A stretch of DNA of 63,665 nt from Herpetosiphonaceae bacterium (GTDB lineage: Bacteria; Chloroflexota; Chloroflexia; Chloroflexales; Kallotenuaceae): positions 1 through 63,665 of the forward strand of contig JACDGP010000014.1 of NCBI GenBank assembly GCA_013821605.1. Reading direction: 5' to 3'. The position numbers and the translations under genes were made by a program. Shown in pieces: positions 8,258 through 15,448 of the stretch. The notes beneath the pieces were generated by a model. The model worked only from the letters and a program-made list of their open reading frames with translations, made no database searches and was not told where the DNA came from. Each line of letters starts with the position of its first letter. Position 1 is the first letter of the stretch.

Positions 8258-9642
8258 CGTGGTGTACCCCGGCCCTCCAAGCTCGCTAACTGCATCTCAA
8301 TAGCGTGACGCAACTCGTTTACTGCCGGCATGCCATCCTCCGCCGCTTGTTTTTCAGTAAAGCTGACCAACAAACGACGTGCATGCGTAAGCGTTGCCCG
8401 TGCACGAACCTCATAGCCGGCAAGGGCGTAGGCACGGCCTAAACCAAAGTGAGCCAGGATGCTGTACTCATCCAAAAACGTCGCTCGGCGTAAACTTTCT
8501 ATCGCTAGCTCGACGGCACCCTCATCCAGGTGTAGCATGCCCAGCAGTAAGTGCCCTTCGACCTCCAATGGTCGATCATGCACCCCTTGTTCTGCTTGCT
8601 TACGTGCCATCCCCCCGGCACCCGCTACTGGCGTTAACAGCTGATCACACTCCGGTAGTGGAGCCACAAGGGAAGGGCTGGCTGCCTCTCGTCTTATAGC
8701 CTGCTGTACCGTCCTCGTCGCACGGATGAAAGCATGGTTGCTCGATGTTTGCGGTTCTGAGTAATCAGCAGCAACCGGATGCTGAGCGGCCCGTCGCCAC
8801 ACAATGGCCCCAGGCAGGTTCACCGCCTGAAGGAGACCAGACTGTGGTGGCGGATCGGAAGGTCCCAGTACGAGCCAGCCTCCCACAGCTAGCATCGCCG
8901 TAAAGCGGGCATACAACCGCTGCGTAGCTTGTGTATTAAAGTAGATGGTGACGTTGCGGCATACAATCAAATCGTGTTGCGCCTCAGCTGTCAGGGCTAC
9001 GGGAAAGCTGCCGGCGACCAGATTCATGGAGCGAAAATCGACCATGGTCCGAATCGTTGGGAGGAGCCGCCACTGCGTACCCTCACGGACGAAGTAGTGC
9101 TGGCGGACCCGCTCGGGTGTTTCTCGGAATGACCACTCACCGTAGAGTCCGGCTCGCGCTATATCGAGCGCTGCGTGATTAAGGTCGGTCGCCAACAAAC
9201 GGATATCCCATTGGTTTGGTACGGGTAATTGTTCGCGAATGAGCAGTGCAAGAGTGTAGGCCTCCTCACCGGTCGAGCATCCGGCCGACCAAATATGGAG
9301 TTGCCGCGTTGATGTTCGTTGTTTGATGAGTTCCGGCAACACGGTCATGCGTAAAGCTTCGATCTGGGGCGCGACCCGAAAGAAGTGCGTTTCCCCAATC
9401 GTCAGCCGAGTGGCTAGCCGTTCAAGACATTCACGATCAGAGCCTGAGGCGAGTGTCTGATACCAAGCCTCGGGCTCGGTATACCCCATCTGGGTCATGC
9501 CTTGGATGATCGCCTCATCCAGGCCTCGGGACTGGTGCTCGGATAACTCCAAGCCAACCCATTCTTTAATCAACTCCAGATACGCAACTCGCAGATTCGG
9601 CGGGAGTAAGACAGGCTGCCGCGTCGCTACCGTGGAGATCAT
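8254..9642 (-). CDS. cheR: CheR-type MCP methyltransferase with C-terminal TPR region
   Basis: 462 aa; ATG at 9642 overlaps the stop of the upstream cheW-like gene. The N-terminal helical domain and SAM-binding domain (about 15-280) carry GETHFFR, the SAM loop WSAGCSTGEEAYTLAL, LLATDLN and DLIVCRNVTIYF. It methylates receptor glutamates using S-adenosylmethionine. After a linker, residues 340-460 resemble tetratricopeptide repeats (LLLGMLHLDEGAVELAIESL, AHFGLGRAYALAGYE), as in CheR-TPR proteins of pilus and Frz-like systems, where the TPR regulates or docks the enzyme. It is paired with CheB in the same operon. Confidence 0.94.
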   Translation of the reverse strand: MISTVATRQPVLLPPNLRVAYLELIKEWVGLELSEHQSRGLDEAIIQGMTQMGYTEPEAWYQTLASGSDRECLERLATRLTIGETHFFRVAPQIEALRMTVLPELIKQRTSTRQLHIWSAGCSTGEEAYTLALLIREQLPVPNQWDIRLLATDLNHAALDIARAGLYGEWSFRETPERVRQHYFVREGTQWRLLPTIRTMVDFRSMNLVAGSFPVALTAEAQHDLIVCRNVTIYFNTQATQRLYARFTAMLAVGGWLVLGPSDPPPQSGLLQAVNLPGAIVWRRAAQHPVAADYSEPQTSSNHAFIRATRTVQQAIRREAASPSLVAPLPECDQLLTPVAGAGGMARKQAEQGVHDRPLEVEGHLLLGMLHLDEGAVELAIESLRRATFLDEYSILAHFGLGRAYALAGYEVRARATLTHARRLLVSFTEKQAAEDGMPAVNELRHAIEMQLASLEGRGTPR

Positions 9643-10055
9643 GATGCTACGTTTTCACCGAGACGTGGAGTTGGCCCGGGATCTAATGTTAATGGAGACA
9701 GTACGGGAATAGTCGCGTTGTCAATCGTAATAGCCAAGGGCAGCGCAAAGTTAGTCACCGTGTCCGAGGATGTGGGCACAATACCTTCGATACTGTTAAC
9801 CCACAAGAGGTAACGGCGTGCTGACCGGACTATGATCAAGAGCTGATCAATGTGAAATGGGGGAGTAGCTACATTAAATCGTGGACGCGGGTCCACGACC
9901 GGCAGGATTGTTCCCTGATAGTTAAGCACTCCTACCATGCCCGGTACTGCCTCCGGCAAGATCGTAGGGGCAGCCATCGGGATGATACGCTCAACCGAGC
10001 TCACCGGCAGCGCGAAAGAATGGTCGCCGATATGTGCAATTAACATCAGGTTCAT
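9639..10055 (-). CDS. Second CheW-like adaptor protein
   Basis: 138 aa from the ATG at 10055 (MNLMLIAHIG), seven bases after the upstream regulator's stop. A longer frame to 10148 exists but overlaps that gene and adds no CheW-like sequence. The motifs SSVERIIPM, GMVGVLNYQGTILPVVDPR and YLLWVNSIEGIVP mark a single CheW domain of normal length. It probably couples receptor and CheA alongside the other CheW, or serves as a regulatory adaptor. The ribosome site is weak (GCGGTG), so translation may be coupled to the upstream gene. Confidence 0.88.
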   Translation of the reverse strand: MNLMLIAHIGDHSFALPVSSVERIIPMAAPTILPEAVPGMVGVLNYQGTILPVVDPRPRFNVATPPFHIDQLLIIVRSARRYLLWVNSIEGIVPTSSDTVTNFALPLAITIDNATIPVLSPLTLDPGPTPRLGENVAS

Positions 10056-10062
10056 TGCACCG

Positions 10063-10470
10063 CTAGCCGCTCGTGCTGGTTGAGGTTGCCTGCAGCACTG
10101 GTGTGCAGTCCCGGACATACGGATCGAGTGCGGCAAGCAAGCGCTCACGTTTGATAGGCTTTGAGAGGCACGCGACGCAACCTGCCGCTAGAGCTTGGTC
10201 AAGCTCGTGAGCCGTAGTGTGGCCAGTGAGTGCAATCACGGGGATATGGGCTAGCGCCGGTTGCTTCTGCAGGTAGGCTGTAGCGATCCAACCATTAACC
10301 ACTGGCATCTCCATGTCCATCAAAATCACGTCCGGTATCTGATGCTCGGCCGCGGTAATCGCTTCACGTCCGTTACTGGCGGTCGTCACCGTATGTCCCA
10401 TTTGTCTCAACATCGCCATCAGAATGAGTTGGTTCGTGCGTACATCTTCCGCTATCAGAATACGAGCCAT
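10063..10470 (-). CDS. Single-domain response regulator (CheY-like)
   Basis: 135 aa. I start at the ATG at 10470 because GGAG lies eight bases upstream; a TTG at 10494 would add eight unconserved residues. The receiver is complete: ILIAED acidic pair, Asp in DVILMDMEMPVVNG, Thr in ALTGH and Lys in CLSKPIKRE. It has no output domain, so it acts by protein contact, like CheY or PilG. It is the first gene of the nine-gene operon. A short Ser/Thr-rich tail (TSTSTSG) follows the domain. A direct contact to flagella is unlikely given the absence of flagellar genes here. Confidence 0.9.
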   Translation of the reverse strand: MARILIAEDVRTNQLILMAMLRQMGHTVTTASNGREAITAAEHQIPDVILMDMEMPVVNGWIATAYLQKQPALAHIPVIALTGHTTAHELDQALAAGCVACLSKPIKRERLLAALDPYVRDCTPVLQATSTSTSG

Positions 10471-10589
10471 ACAAGCTTCTCCGGAGGTTGCCAAACTGGT
10501 ACCAGCATGCTACTGCTTTGTGCTCCTAAGCTGCATAGCTCTTAAGTCCAGCATCACCAAGACGCTTGGATAGCATATAGGAAACCCTC

Positions 10590-10598
10590 TGCTATAAT
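10590..10598 (+). promoter_or_regulatory. Extended -10 promoter of ECF sigma gene, nearly leaderless
   Basis: TGC-TATAAT is a perfect extended -10 element. Its last base lies only nine bases before the ATG at 10608, so transcription would start within about three bases of the start codon. No -35 box at normal spacing and no ribosome site are visible. This suggests a leaderless or near-leaderless mRNA. Confidence 0.7.
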
Positions 10599-10607
10599 CG
10601 GCGTGCC

Positions 10608-11207
10608 ATGCAAACCGACGAAGCTGCTTTGATCGTGGATGCCCAGCACGGAGATGTGCGGCCCTTTAACCTCCTGGTCGAGCGTTACCAGACACGCTTG
10701 TACTCCCTGAGCTATCGTGTGCTGAATGATCACGAGGCTGCTGCAGATGTAACTCAAGAAACCTTTATCAGTGCCTTCCGTAAGCTCAAGAGCTTTCGTG
10801 GTGGCTCGTTTAGTGCATGGCTGCTACGGATTGCCACAAATGGCTGTTACGATTACCTGCGCGCTCGGCAGCGTAAACCTCAAACCTCGTTGGATGCCTT
10901 TGATCCCGACAGCGACGACCAACCCCGCCAATTCACTGCTCAAGGCGAAGCACCCGACGAGCGCGTCCTGCGGACCGAACTGGGGGAGGCACTCCAGCGC
11001 GCGCTGGCCGAGCTACCCGATGATCAACGGCTGGTCGTGGTGTTGAGCGATGTGCAAGGGTTGAGCTATGAAGAGATGGCCCAGGCGACGGGCTGGCCGC
11101 TGGGTAGCGTCAAATCACGCCTTAGTCGTGGCCGGGCTGCGCTGCGCGAGATCTTACGCCGTGGGGAACTTTTGCCGGAGCGCTATCGTTTAATACGTAA
11201 TGATTAA
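10608..11207 (+). CDS. ECF-type RNA polymerase sigma factor
   Basis: 199 aa, ATG at 10608. Region 2 contains RYQTRLYSLSYRVL, AADVTQETFISAF and the -10-binding WLLRIATNGCYDYLRARQR. Region 4 contains ALAELPDDQRLVVVLSDVQGLSYEEMAQATGWPLGSVKSRLSRGR with a clear helix-turn-helix. A variable acidic linker separates them. It redirects RNA polymerase to a specific promoter set, probably in response to an envelope signal, since the next gene encodes a double-membrane-span protein with a partial anti-sigma motif. It is transcribed divergently from the chemosensory operon, about 140 bp away. Confidence 0.95.
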   Translation: MQTDEAALIVDAQHGDVRPFNLLVERYQTRLYSLSYRVLNDHEAAADVTQETFISAFRKLKSFRGGSFSAWLLRIATNGCYDYLRARQRKPQTSLDAFDPDSDDQPRQFTAQGEAPDERVLRTELGEALQRALAELPDDQRLVVVLSDVQGLSYEEMAQATGWPLGSVKSRLSRGRAALREILRRGELLPERYRLIRND

Positions 11208-11236
11208 CTATTCTAAACAAAACGGATTATCCGACC

Positions 11237-12103
11237 ATGTCTGAGCCCGTGCTTCATACTCATAATGATGACCCCACGGAGCGCTTGTCGGCACTGCTCG
11301 ATGACGCGCTTACAGGGACCGAGCAAGAGCGGGCACAACAGCTGGTCGACGACTGTCCGGCTTGCCGCGCCGATTTAGCGGAACTGCGGACGATGCAGGG
11401 CTGGCTCCGTGACCTGCCCGTCGTTGTGCCTGCACGCTCATTTACGCTCGACCCGGCGCAGTATCGCGCGAGCAGTGGTAATCGTTGGTTCGGTCTATTA
11501 CGCTGGGGCAGTGCGCTGGCGATCCTGTTGGCCTTCCTCGGTATTGGAATTGCGGCACTGCGCGCGGGTGGTGGTGGTCCCACCGCAGCAATGCGTATCC
11601 CGAACAGTGGTGCTGCAACAAATAGCCAACCTTTTGCGGCGGCCGGTGCGGCAGCAACGATGGCAGCCGCCGTACCTGCCAGTGCTGCGAACGATTCAGC
11701 GACGACCGTGGCCGAGGCCGCTACCGACCTATCGCAAGCCACACCCTACCCGCTTGCCGGCGCAGCATTGAGTTCGGCATCTACAGCTGCGGCCGGAGGT
11801 GCGGCAGCCAGCAATGCTCAAGGTCCCGTACCGCCACAAGCCGCTGTCGCACCCACAATAAGTGCCGATAGTGCACGGCACGCACTAGCTCTGGCCGCTA
11901 CACCGACGGGCGAACAATTGCCAACCGCGCCACCGCTAACCAGCATCACCGCAACGCCCGTACCTAGTGCAGGACCTGGCGTGCCACTCTCGGTGCCCTC
12001 AACACCGGCCCGCGGCCTCGGGCGAGGTTGGATCTATGGTGCCGGGCTATTGCTGCTGGTGCTCGCAGCACTGGCTGTGGTGCTTAACCGTCAAAAGTCG
12101 TAG
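11237..12103 (+). CDS. Membrane anti-sigma factor-like protein
   Basis: 288 aa, 29 bp after the sigma gene. The N-terminus resembles a ZAS/zf-HC2 anti-sigma domain (LSALLDDALTGTEQERAQQL then CPACRADLAEL). The histidine four residues before the first Cys is Leu here, so zinc binding is doubtful. A membrane segment (about 87-108), a long Ala/Thr/Pro-rich extracytoplasmic region (110-260) and a second membrane segment (about 263-283) follow, ending in NRQKS. The likely role is to hold the preceding sigma factor at the membrane and release it on a signal. The low-complexity region gives no ligand clue. Confidence 0.75.
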   Translation: MSEPVLHTHNDDPTERLSALLDDALTGTEQERAQQLVDDCPACRADLAELRTMQGWLRDLPVVVPARSFTLDPAQYRASSGNRWFGLLRWGSALAILLAFLGIGIAALRAGGGGPTAAMRIPNSGAATNSQPFAAAGAAATMAAAVPASAANDSATTVAEAATDLSQATPYPLAGAALSSASTAAAGGAAASNAQGPVPPQAAVAPTISADSARHALALAATPTGEQLPTAPPLTSITATPVPSAGPGVPLSVPSTPARGLGRGWIYGAGLLLLVLAALAVVLNRQKS

Positions 12104-12143
12104 CTTTAGGGTGACGTTTGGACCATGTCCGACTGAAAGGGGG

Positions 12144-12152
12144 TGCTACAAT
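12144..12152 (+). promoter_or_regulatory. Extended -10 promoter upstream of second sigma gene
   Basis: TGC-TACAAT lies about 70 bases before the start codon at 12224. A TTTGGA stands too far upstream (24-base gap) to be a convincing -35 box. It matches the extended -10 form seen at other genes in this window. Confidence 0.5.
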
Positions 12153-12223
12153 GGCTGCAACCTTTCAATGCAAGCTGTCGTCATAGCGGCAGCAACAGCC
12201 AATGATAGGAAGACAGAGTCAAG

Positions 12224-12901
12224 ATGGCTGAACCAACAAGTGCATGTGTCCGGCGCGCCCAGGCAGGTGATCCAGAGGCGATTGCCGAATTGATTACATC
12301 GCAGCAGCAGTATGTGTACAGCATTGCGATGAGCGTCCTGCACCAACCCGAAGACGCAGCCGACCTGACTCAGGAAGCGTTTATGCGGTTGTTGCGGGTG
12401 TTGCCGCAATACAACGGCGAAAGTCGCTTCACAACCTGGCTGTACCGGATGGTCGTAAACTTGGGCCGCGATGAGTTACGGCGGCGGGGACGGCAAGTGC
12501 AACAGGCCGAGCCTACGAGCGGTGATGGCGAAGAAGAGCTTGATCCATTGAGCAACGTCGCCGATGATGATCGCTGGGGCGATCCAGCCCGAGCGCTAAG
12601 CGATCATGAGTTGCGGATCGCCGTGCGGCGCGCGCTCGAACAGGTCGAGCCGCACTACCGGCTGGCCCTGACATTATTTTACTTTGACGATATGAAATAC
12701 ACCGACATTGCCGAAGTGCTGGATTTGCCGTTGAATACAGTGAAGAGCCATATTCGACGTGGCAAAGAGCGGCTCCAGGCGTTGTTGGCCGAGTATAATG
12801 ATAGCCCAGATGGTGCGGTTATGACTGATGACGCTGTACCGCAGCGCGCACCGGTGCCGGTGGTCCGACCGGGTGCGACACTGCTCAGTGCAGGAGTGTG
12901 A
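12224..12901 (+). CDS. ECF-type RNA polymerase sigma factor
   Basis: 225 aa, ATG at 12224. Region 2 has QQQYVYSIAMSVL, AADLTQEAFMRLLRVL and TTWLYRMVVNLGRDELRRR. Region 4 has YRLALTLFYFDDMKYTDIAEVLDLPLNTVKSHIRRGKERL. The spacing and length fit the ECF family, closest in feel to RpoE/SigW-type members. A 40-residue tail follows region 4. The next gene, encoding a membrane protein, begins six bases after the stop behind a strong ribosome site located inside this gene, so the two are translated as a pair. Confidence 0.95.
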   Translation: MAEPTSACVRRAQAGDPEAIAELITSQQQYVYSIAMSVLHQPEDAADLTQEAFMRLLRVLPQYNGESRFTTWLYRMVVNLGRDELRRRGRQVQQAEPTSGDGEEELDPLSNVADDDRWGDPARALSDHELRIAVRRALEQVEPHYRLALTLFYFDDMKYTDIAEVLDLPLNTVKSHIRRGKERLQALLAEYNDSPDGAVMTDDAVPQRAPVPVVRPGATLLSAGV

Positions 12902-12906
12902 TAGGT

Positions 12907-13467
12907 ATGACGATATTGCTCCACCCACAGCATACTCCGGATGATGCCGATGAACGGATGAACGGGGCTGTGCGCGCCAATCTCGTTATGGCACCACCGC
13001 CCGAATTGGCCACTCGTCTGCTGGCGCTCGCCCAACCGGCTACGCAATCGCGGGTTGATCTGGCGGTGCGCTCAGCACTGGTGATCGAGCCACCCGCCGC
13101 GCTCCAAGCGCGGCTGCAGGCTTTGGTGCCGCAGCCCGAGTATGTCGTCGTACCCGTAACCACGACGCGCCCCCTGGCCAAGGTGATGTATGCCCTGACA
13201 GCTTTGGCACTTGGGGTCCTGCTGGTAGTCGGCCTCACGCTATACAGCCAAGCACTCACGCAGCTTGGATCGTCTACACTATGGGCCGAACTCTCGGCAA
13301 TTCCGGGCATGTGGCTTGGGCGGCTGTATGCAGTCCTACCTAGTGCCCATCTGATCGTCGATACCTATAAATCACTCCAACGACCGCTCGAATGGCTGCT
13401 GGTCGCCTTGGTCCTATGGGCCGCACTGGATATGCGGACACCACAACGGACACGCCAGATCGCCTAA
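12907..13467 (+). CDS. Membrane protein, probable partner of the sigma factor
   Basis: 186 aa from the ATG at 12907, chosen because AGGAG stands ten bases upstream; the GTG at 12898 is too close to it. Residues 15-75 are cytoplasmic and contain two similar helical stretches (PPPELATRLLALAQP and PPAALQARLQALVPQ). A membrane helix lies at about 92-115 (TALALGVLLVVGLTLYS) and a second near 165-180 (LLVALVLWAALDM). I recognise no named family and no zinc motif. Position directly after a sigma gene suggests an anti-sigma or signal-transfer role, by analogy with the preceding pair. Confidence 0.7.
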   Translation: MTILLHPQHTPDDADERMNGAVRANLVMAPPPELATRLLALAQPATQSRVDLAVRSALVIEPPAALQARLQALVPQPEYVVVPVTTTRPLAKVMYALTALALGVLLVVGLTLYSQALTQLGSSTLWAELSAIPGMWLGRLYAVLPSAHLIVDTYKSLQRPLEWLLVALVLWAALDMRTPQRTRQIA

Positions 13468-13524
13468 CCCTGTTCGCTTGGTAGCGTGAGCACCCCGGAC
13501 CAACCAGGTTTGGTGTGTTGTGTA

Positions 13525-13533
13525 TGGTATAAT
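13525..13533 (+). promoter_or_regulatory. Extended -10 promoter of tRNA-Ser
   Basis: TGG-TATAAT lies 20 bases upstream of the tRNA 5' end. No good -35 box is present at 17-bp spacing. The position is right for a stable-RNA promoter. Confidence 0.65.
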
Positions 13534-13553
13534 CCGGCGCAGGTTGTAACAAG

Positions 13554-13641
13554 GGAGCGGTGTCCGAGTGGCTTAAGGAGCACGCCTGGAAAGCGTGTGG
13601 GGGGCAACTCCTCGTGGGTTCGAATCCCACCTGCTCCGCCA
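13554..13641 (+). tRNA. tRNA-Ser (anticodon GGA)
   Basis: An 88-nt cloverleaf. The acceptor stem pairs GGAGCGG with CTGCTCC (one G-U). The anticodon stem CACGC/GCGTG encloses loop CTGGAAA with anticodon GGA. A long variable arm (typical of Ser) and TTCGAATCC in the T loop follow. The CCA end is encoded (13639-13641). It reads UCC and UCU codons. It is followed three bases later by a strong intrinsic terminator. Confidence 0.97.
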
Positions 13642-13643
13642 TC

Positions 13644-13672
13644 AAACGTCGCTGTGAATCACAGCGACGTTT
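13644..13672 (+). terminator. Intrinsic terminator of tRNA-Ser
   Basis: A perfect 13-bp stem (13644-13656 with 13660-13672) closes a 3-nt loop (AAT). The 3' arm runs straight into further T residues (13670-13675). The next start codon lies only four bases after the stem, so the hairpin also sits in the possible leader of the acetyltransferase gene. Confidence 0.92.
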
Positions 13673-13676
13673 TTTC

Positions 13677-14147
13677 ATGGATATGACGATCACGATTCGC
13701 CAAGCAACGCCCGACGAAGTCGAGCAACTCGTGCCGCTCCTGCTCCAGGCCGAACACTCGGAGGGTGCATTGCGCTGGGGCTTCGCCAACCTCGTTGATG
13801 CGATCTACCGTATGGATGACGGCACCGCGCTCGTGGGTGCGGCCACCATGCAGTGGCGCAATGAGGCTTGCGAGATCATGGAGTTGGCGATTGCGCCCGA
13901 GCGCCACCGCCAGGGACTAGGACGGCAGTTCGTCAACTGGCTGGTGGATGAAGCTCGACGGCGGGGCAAGCACGCCCTCCTAGTCGGCACAGCCAATTCC
14001 AGCATCGGCAACATCGCCTTTTACCAAAAGTCTGGTTTGCGCATGGATACTGTCAGGCGGGATTACTTTCGCTATTATCACGAGCCGGTCTATGAAGATG
14101 GTATCCAAATCCGTGATATGCTCGTCTTCCGGCTCACTCTCCACTAA
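13677..14147 (+). CDS. GNAT family N-acetyltransferase
   Basis: 156 aa from the ATG at 13677 (MDMTITIRQATPDEV); the ATG at 13683 is an alternative. The acetyl-CoA loop is visible as APERHRQGLGRQFVNWLVDEA (Q-x-x-G-x-G/A pattern), preceded by the beta strand CEIMELAIAPE and followed by NIAFYQKSGLRMDTVRRDYF, a typical GNAT C-terminus. It transfers acetyl groups to an unknown small molecule or protein. The start codon abuts the tRNA terminator, and no ribosome site is seen. Transcription must come from read-through or from a promoter within the tRNA region. Confidence 0.88.
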   Translation: MDMTITIRQATPDEVEQLVPLLLQAEHSEGALRWGFANLVDAIYRMDDGTALVGAATMQWRNEACEIMELAIAPERHRQGLGRQFVNWLVDEARRRGKHALLVGTANSSIGNIAFYQKSGLRMDTVRRDYFRYYHEPVYEDGIQIRDMLVFRLTLH

Positions 14148-14176
14148 CGTCAGCCCTGTATTTTGAGGTCGCACGT

Positions 14177-14860
14177 ATGCCTGATCAACGCTTTCACCTG
14201 ATCCTGCTCGGTGCCCCCGGCGCAGGTAAATCGACTCAATCACGGCTGTTAGGCCATCACTTTCCCCTTACGGTCTTTGCAACTGGTCAGATGCTGCGCG
14301 ATGAAGTGGTCAAGGGCAGCGCGCTCGGCTTGCTGGCCGATAGCTACTTCAAAACTGGTACACTCCTACCTGACGACGTTATGATCGCGATCATGACCGA
14401 ACGACTGCGAGCCTTGCCGCAGACGCAGGGCGTGCTCCTAGATGGATTTCCTCGAACCTGCGTTCAAGCGGAGGCGCTCGACAAACTCCTTATTGAACTC
14501 AAGCGCCCGCTCGACGCGGTCATCGCCCTTGATCTCAGCGACGAGGTTGCCGTACACCGGCTCGGCGGACGGCGCATGTGCGAGGGACTAGGGACGCCTT
14601 TCGCCCTCCACATCGATGATCCCGAAAGCATCGCCGCCTGTCTACGGCTAGGTGGCAACGTAACGATCCGTCCCGACGACGAGCCAGAAGTGATCCGCGA
14701 GCGCCTGCGCGTCTACGAGGCCGAGACCGAGCAGCTGATCGACTATTACGGCGGCCATGGTCTGCTCCACCGTATTTCGGCGGCGGCTGCACCCGAGACC
14801 GTTCACGAGCAAATTGTCACGCTTCTGGGTGAGCGGCATGCGACGGTGGGAGGAACGTAA
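14177..14860 (+). CDS. adk: Adenylate kinase family nucleoside monophosphate kinase
   Basis: 227 aa, ATG at 14177 with GAGG upstream. The P-loop is LLGAPGAGKSTQSRLL, the NMP-binding region contains FATGQMLRDEV, and GFPRTCVQAEALDKLL matches the GFPR motif. Arg residues for phosphate transfer occur in HRLGGRRMC and RPDDEPEVIRERL. It should phosphorylate AMP (or a related NMP) with ATP. The lid insert is unusual: usual adk lids have four Cys or the HxxxxPP pattern, but here only isolated Cys residues remain (RRMCEGLG, AACLRLGG). Substrate choice is therefore less certain. It is probably a second, accessory copy rather than the ribosomal-operon adk. Confidence 0.85.
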   Translation: MPDQRFHLILLGAPGAGKSTQSRLLGHHFPLTVFATGQMLRDEVVKGSALGLLADSYFKTGTLLPDDVMIAIMTERLRALPQTQGVLLDGFPRTCVQAEALDKLLIELKRPLDAVIALDLSDEVAVHRLGGRRMCEGLGTPFALHIDDPESIAACLRLGGNVTIRPDDEPEVIRERLRVYEAETEQLIDYYGGHGLLHRISAAAAPETVHEQIVTLLGERHATVGGT

Positions 14861-15448
14861 ACACATGCGGCATATCAGTGCAATCGACCTGGTCCTGGCA
14901 GCCCCACATGATCACTTCACAATGATCGGCAGCCATGTCGTGGGTGTGGTACCGCAGCGTGGAAACTTGAAGGAGCCAATGCGCGTGGCCCAACTGGCGT
15001 CACTCGTCACAGTGTAGTACTCCTGCGTATACCAGAAGGTGCAATCATCCGACGGGTCAACCGTCAGGTCACTATAGTCACCCCAACGGCTGGTAGCATT
15101 GGTTTGGGAACCACGACCCACCACCATCGACCTTTCATCAGACAGTGTTCCCGGTGGATCATACGGCGACCGACTGGCATAGCGGATCGAAGGGAAGATC
15201 CTATGGCCCGACACGCTGTATCCGACTGCGATGTCGCCGAACACGTCCATCGCAGCACTACCCATCCAGCGACTGTCCCTATCCGGCGCAAACGTTCCTT
15301 GCTAACACTATCGATCCCCACAAAATCAGGACCTACGACTGGCCCCCCTGCGGCTGCTGCAGAGCTCATGCGAGGCGTGCTCTGGATGACCGGGTCAGCC
15401 ATATCCTACTGTTGCTGTGTCACAGGGCTCATGATGGGTGGCTAATCA
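14861..15448. other. 588-bp stretch without an intact gene
   Basis: It holds the secreted-protein relic described separately (14912-15301, minus). A short plus-strand frame (14865-15017) overlaps that relic and is not supported. Nothing else coding is visible. Confidence 0.6.
14912..15301 (-). pseudogene. C-terminal relic of a large secreted protein
   Basis: The minus frame reads QGTFAPDRDSRWMGSAAMD near its start and RWGDYSDLTVDPSDDCTFWY then RIGSFKFPRC near its end. I recognise this as the conserved C-terminus of large secreted proteins common in environmental bacteria. In-frame TAG codons (15304-15302 and just upstream) sit directly before the conserved block. No matching upstream frame is found in the next 150 bases. 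So only about 130 C-terminal residues survive, without signal peptide or start. It is a dead fragment, probably left by deletion or transfer. Confidence 0.72.
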
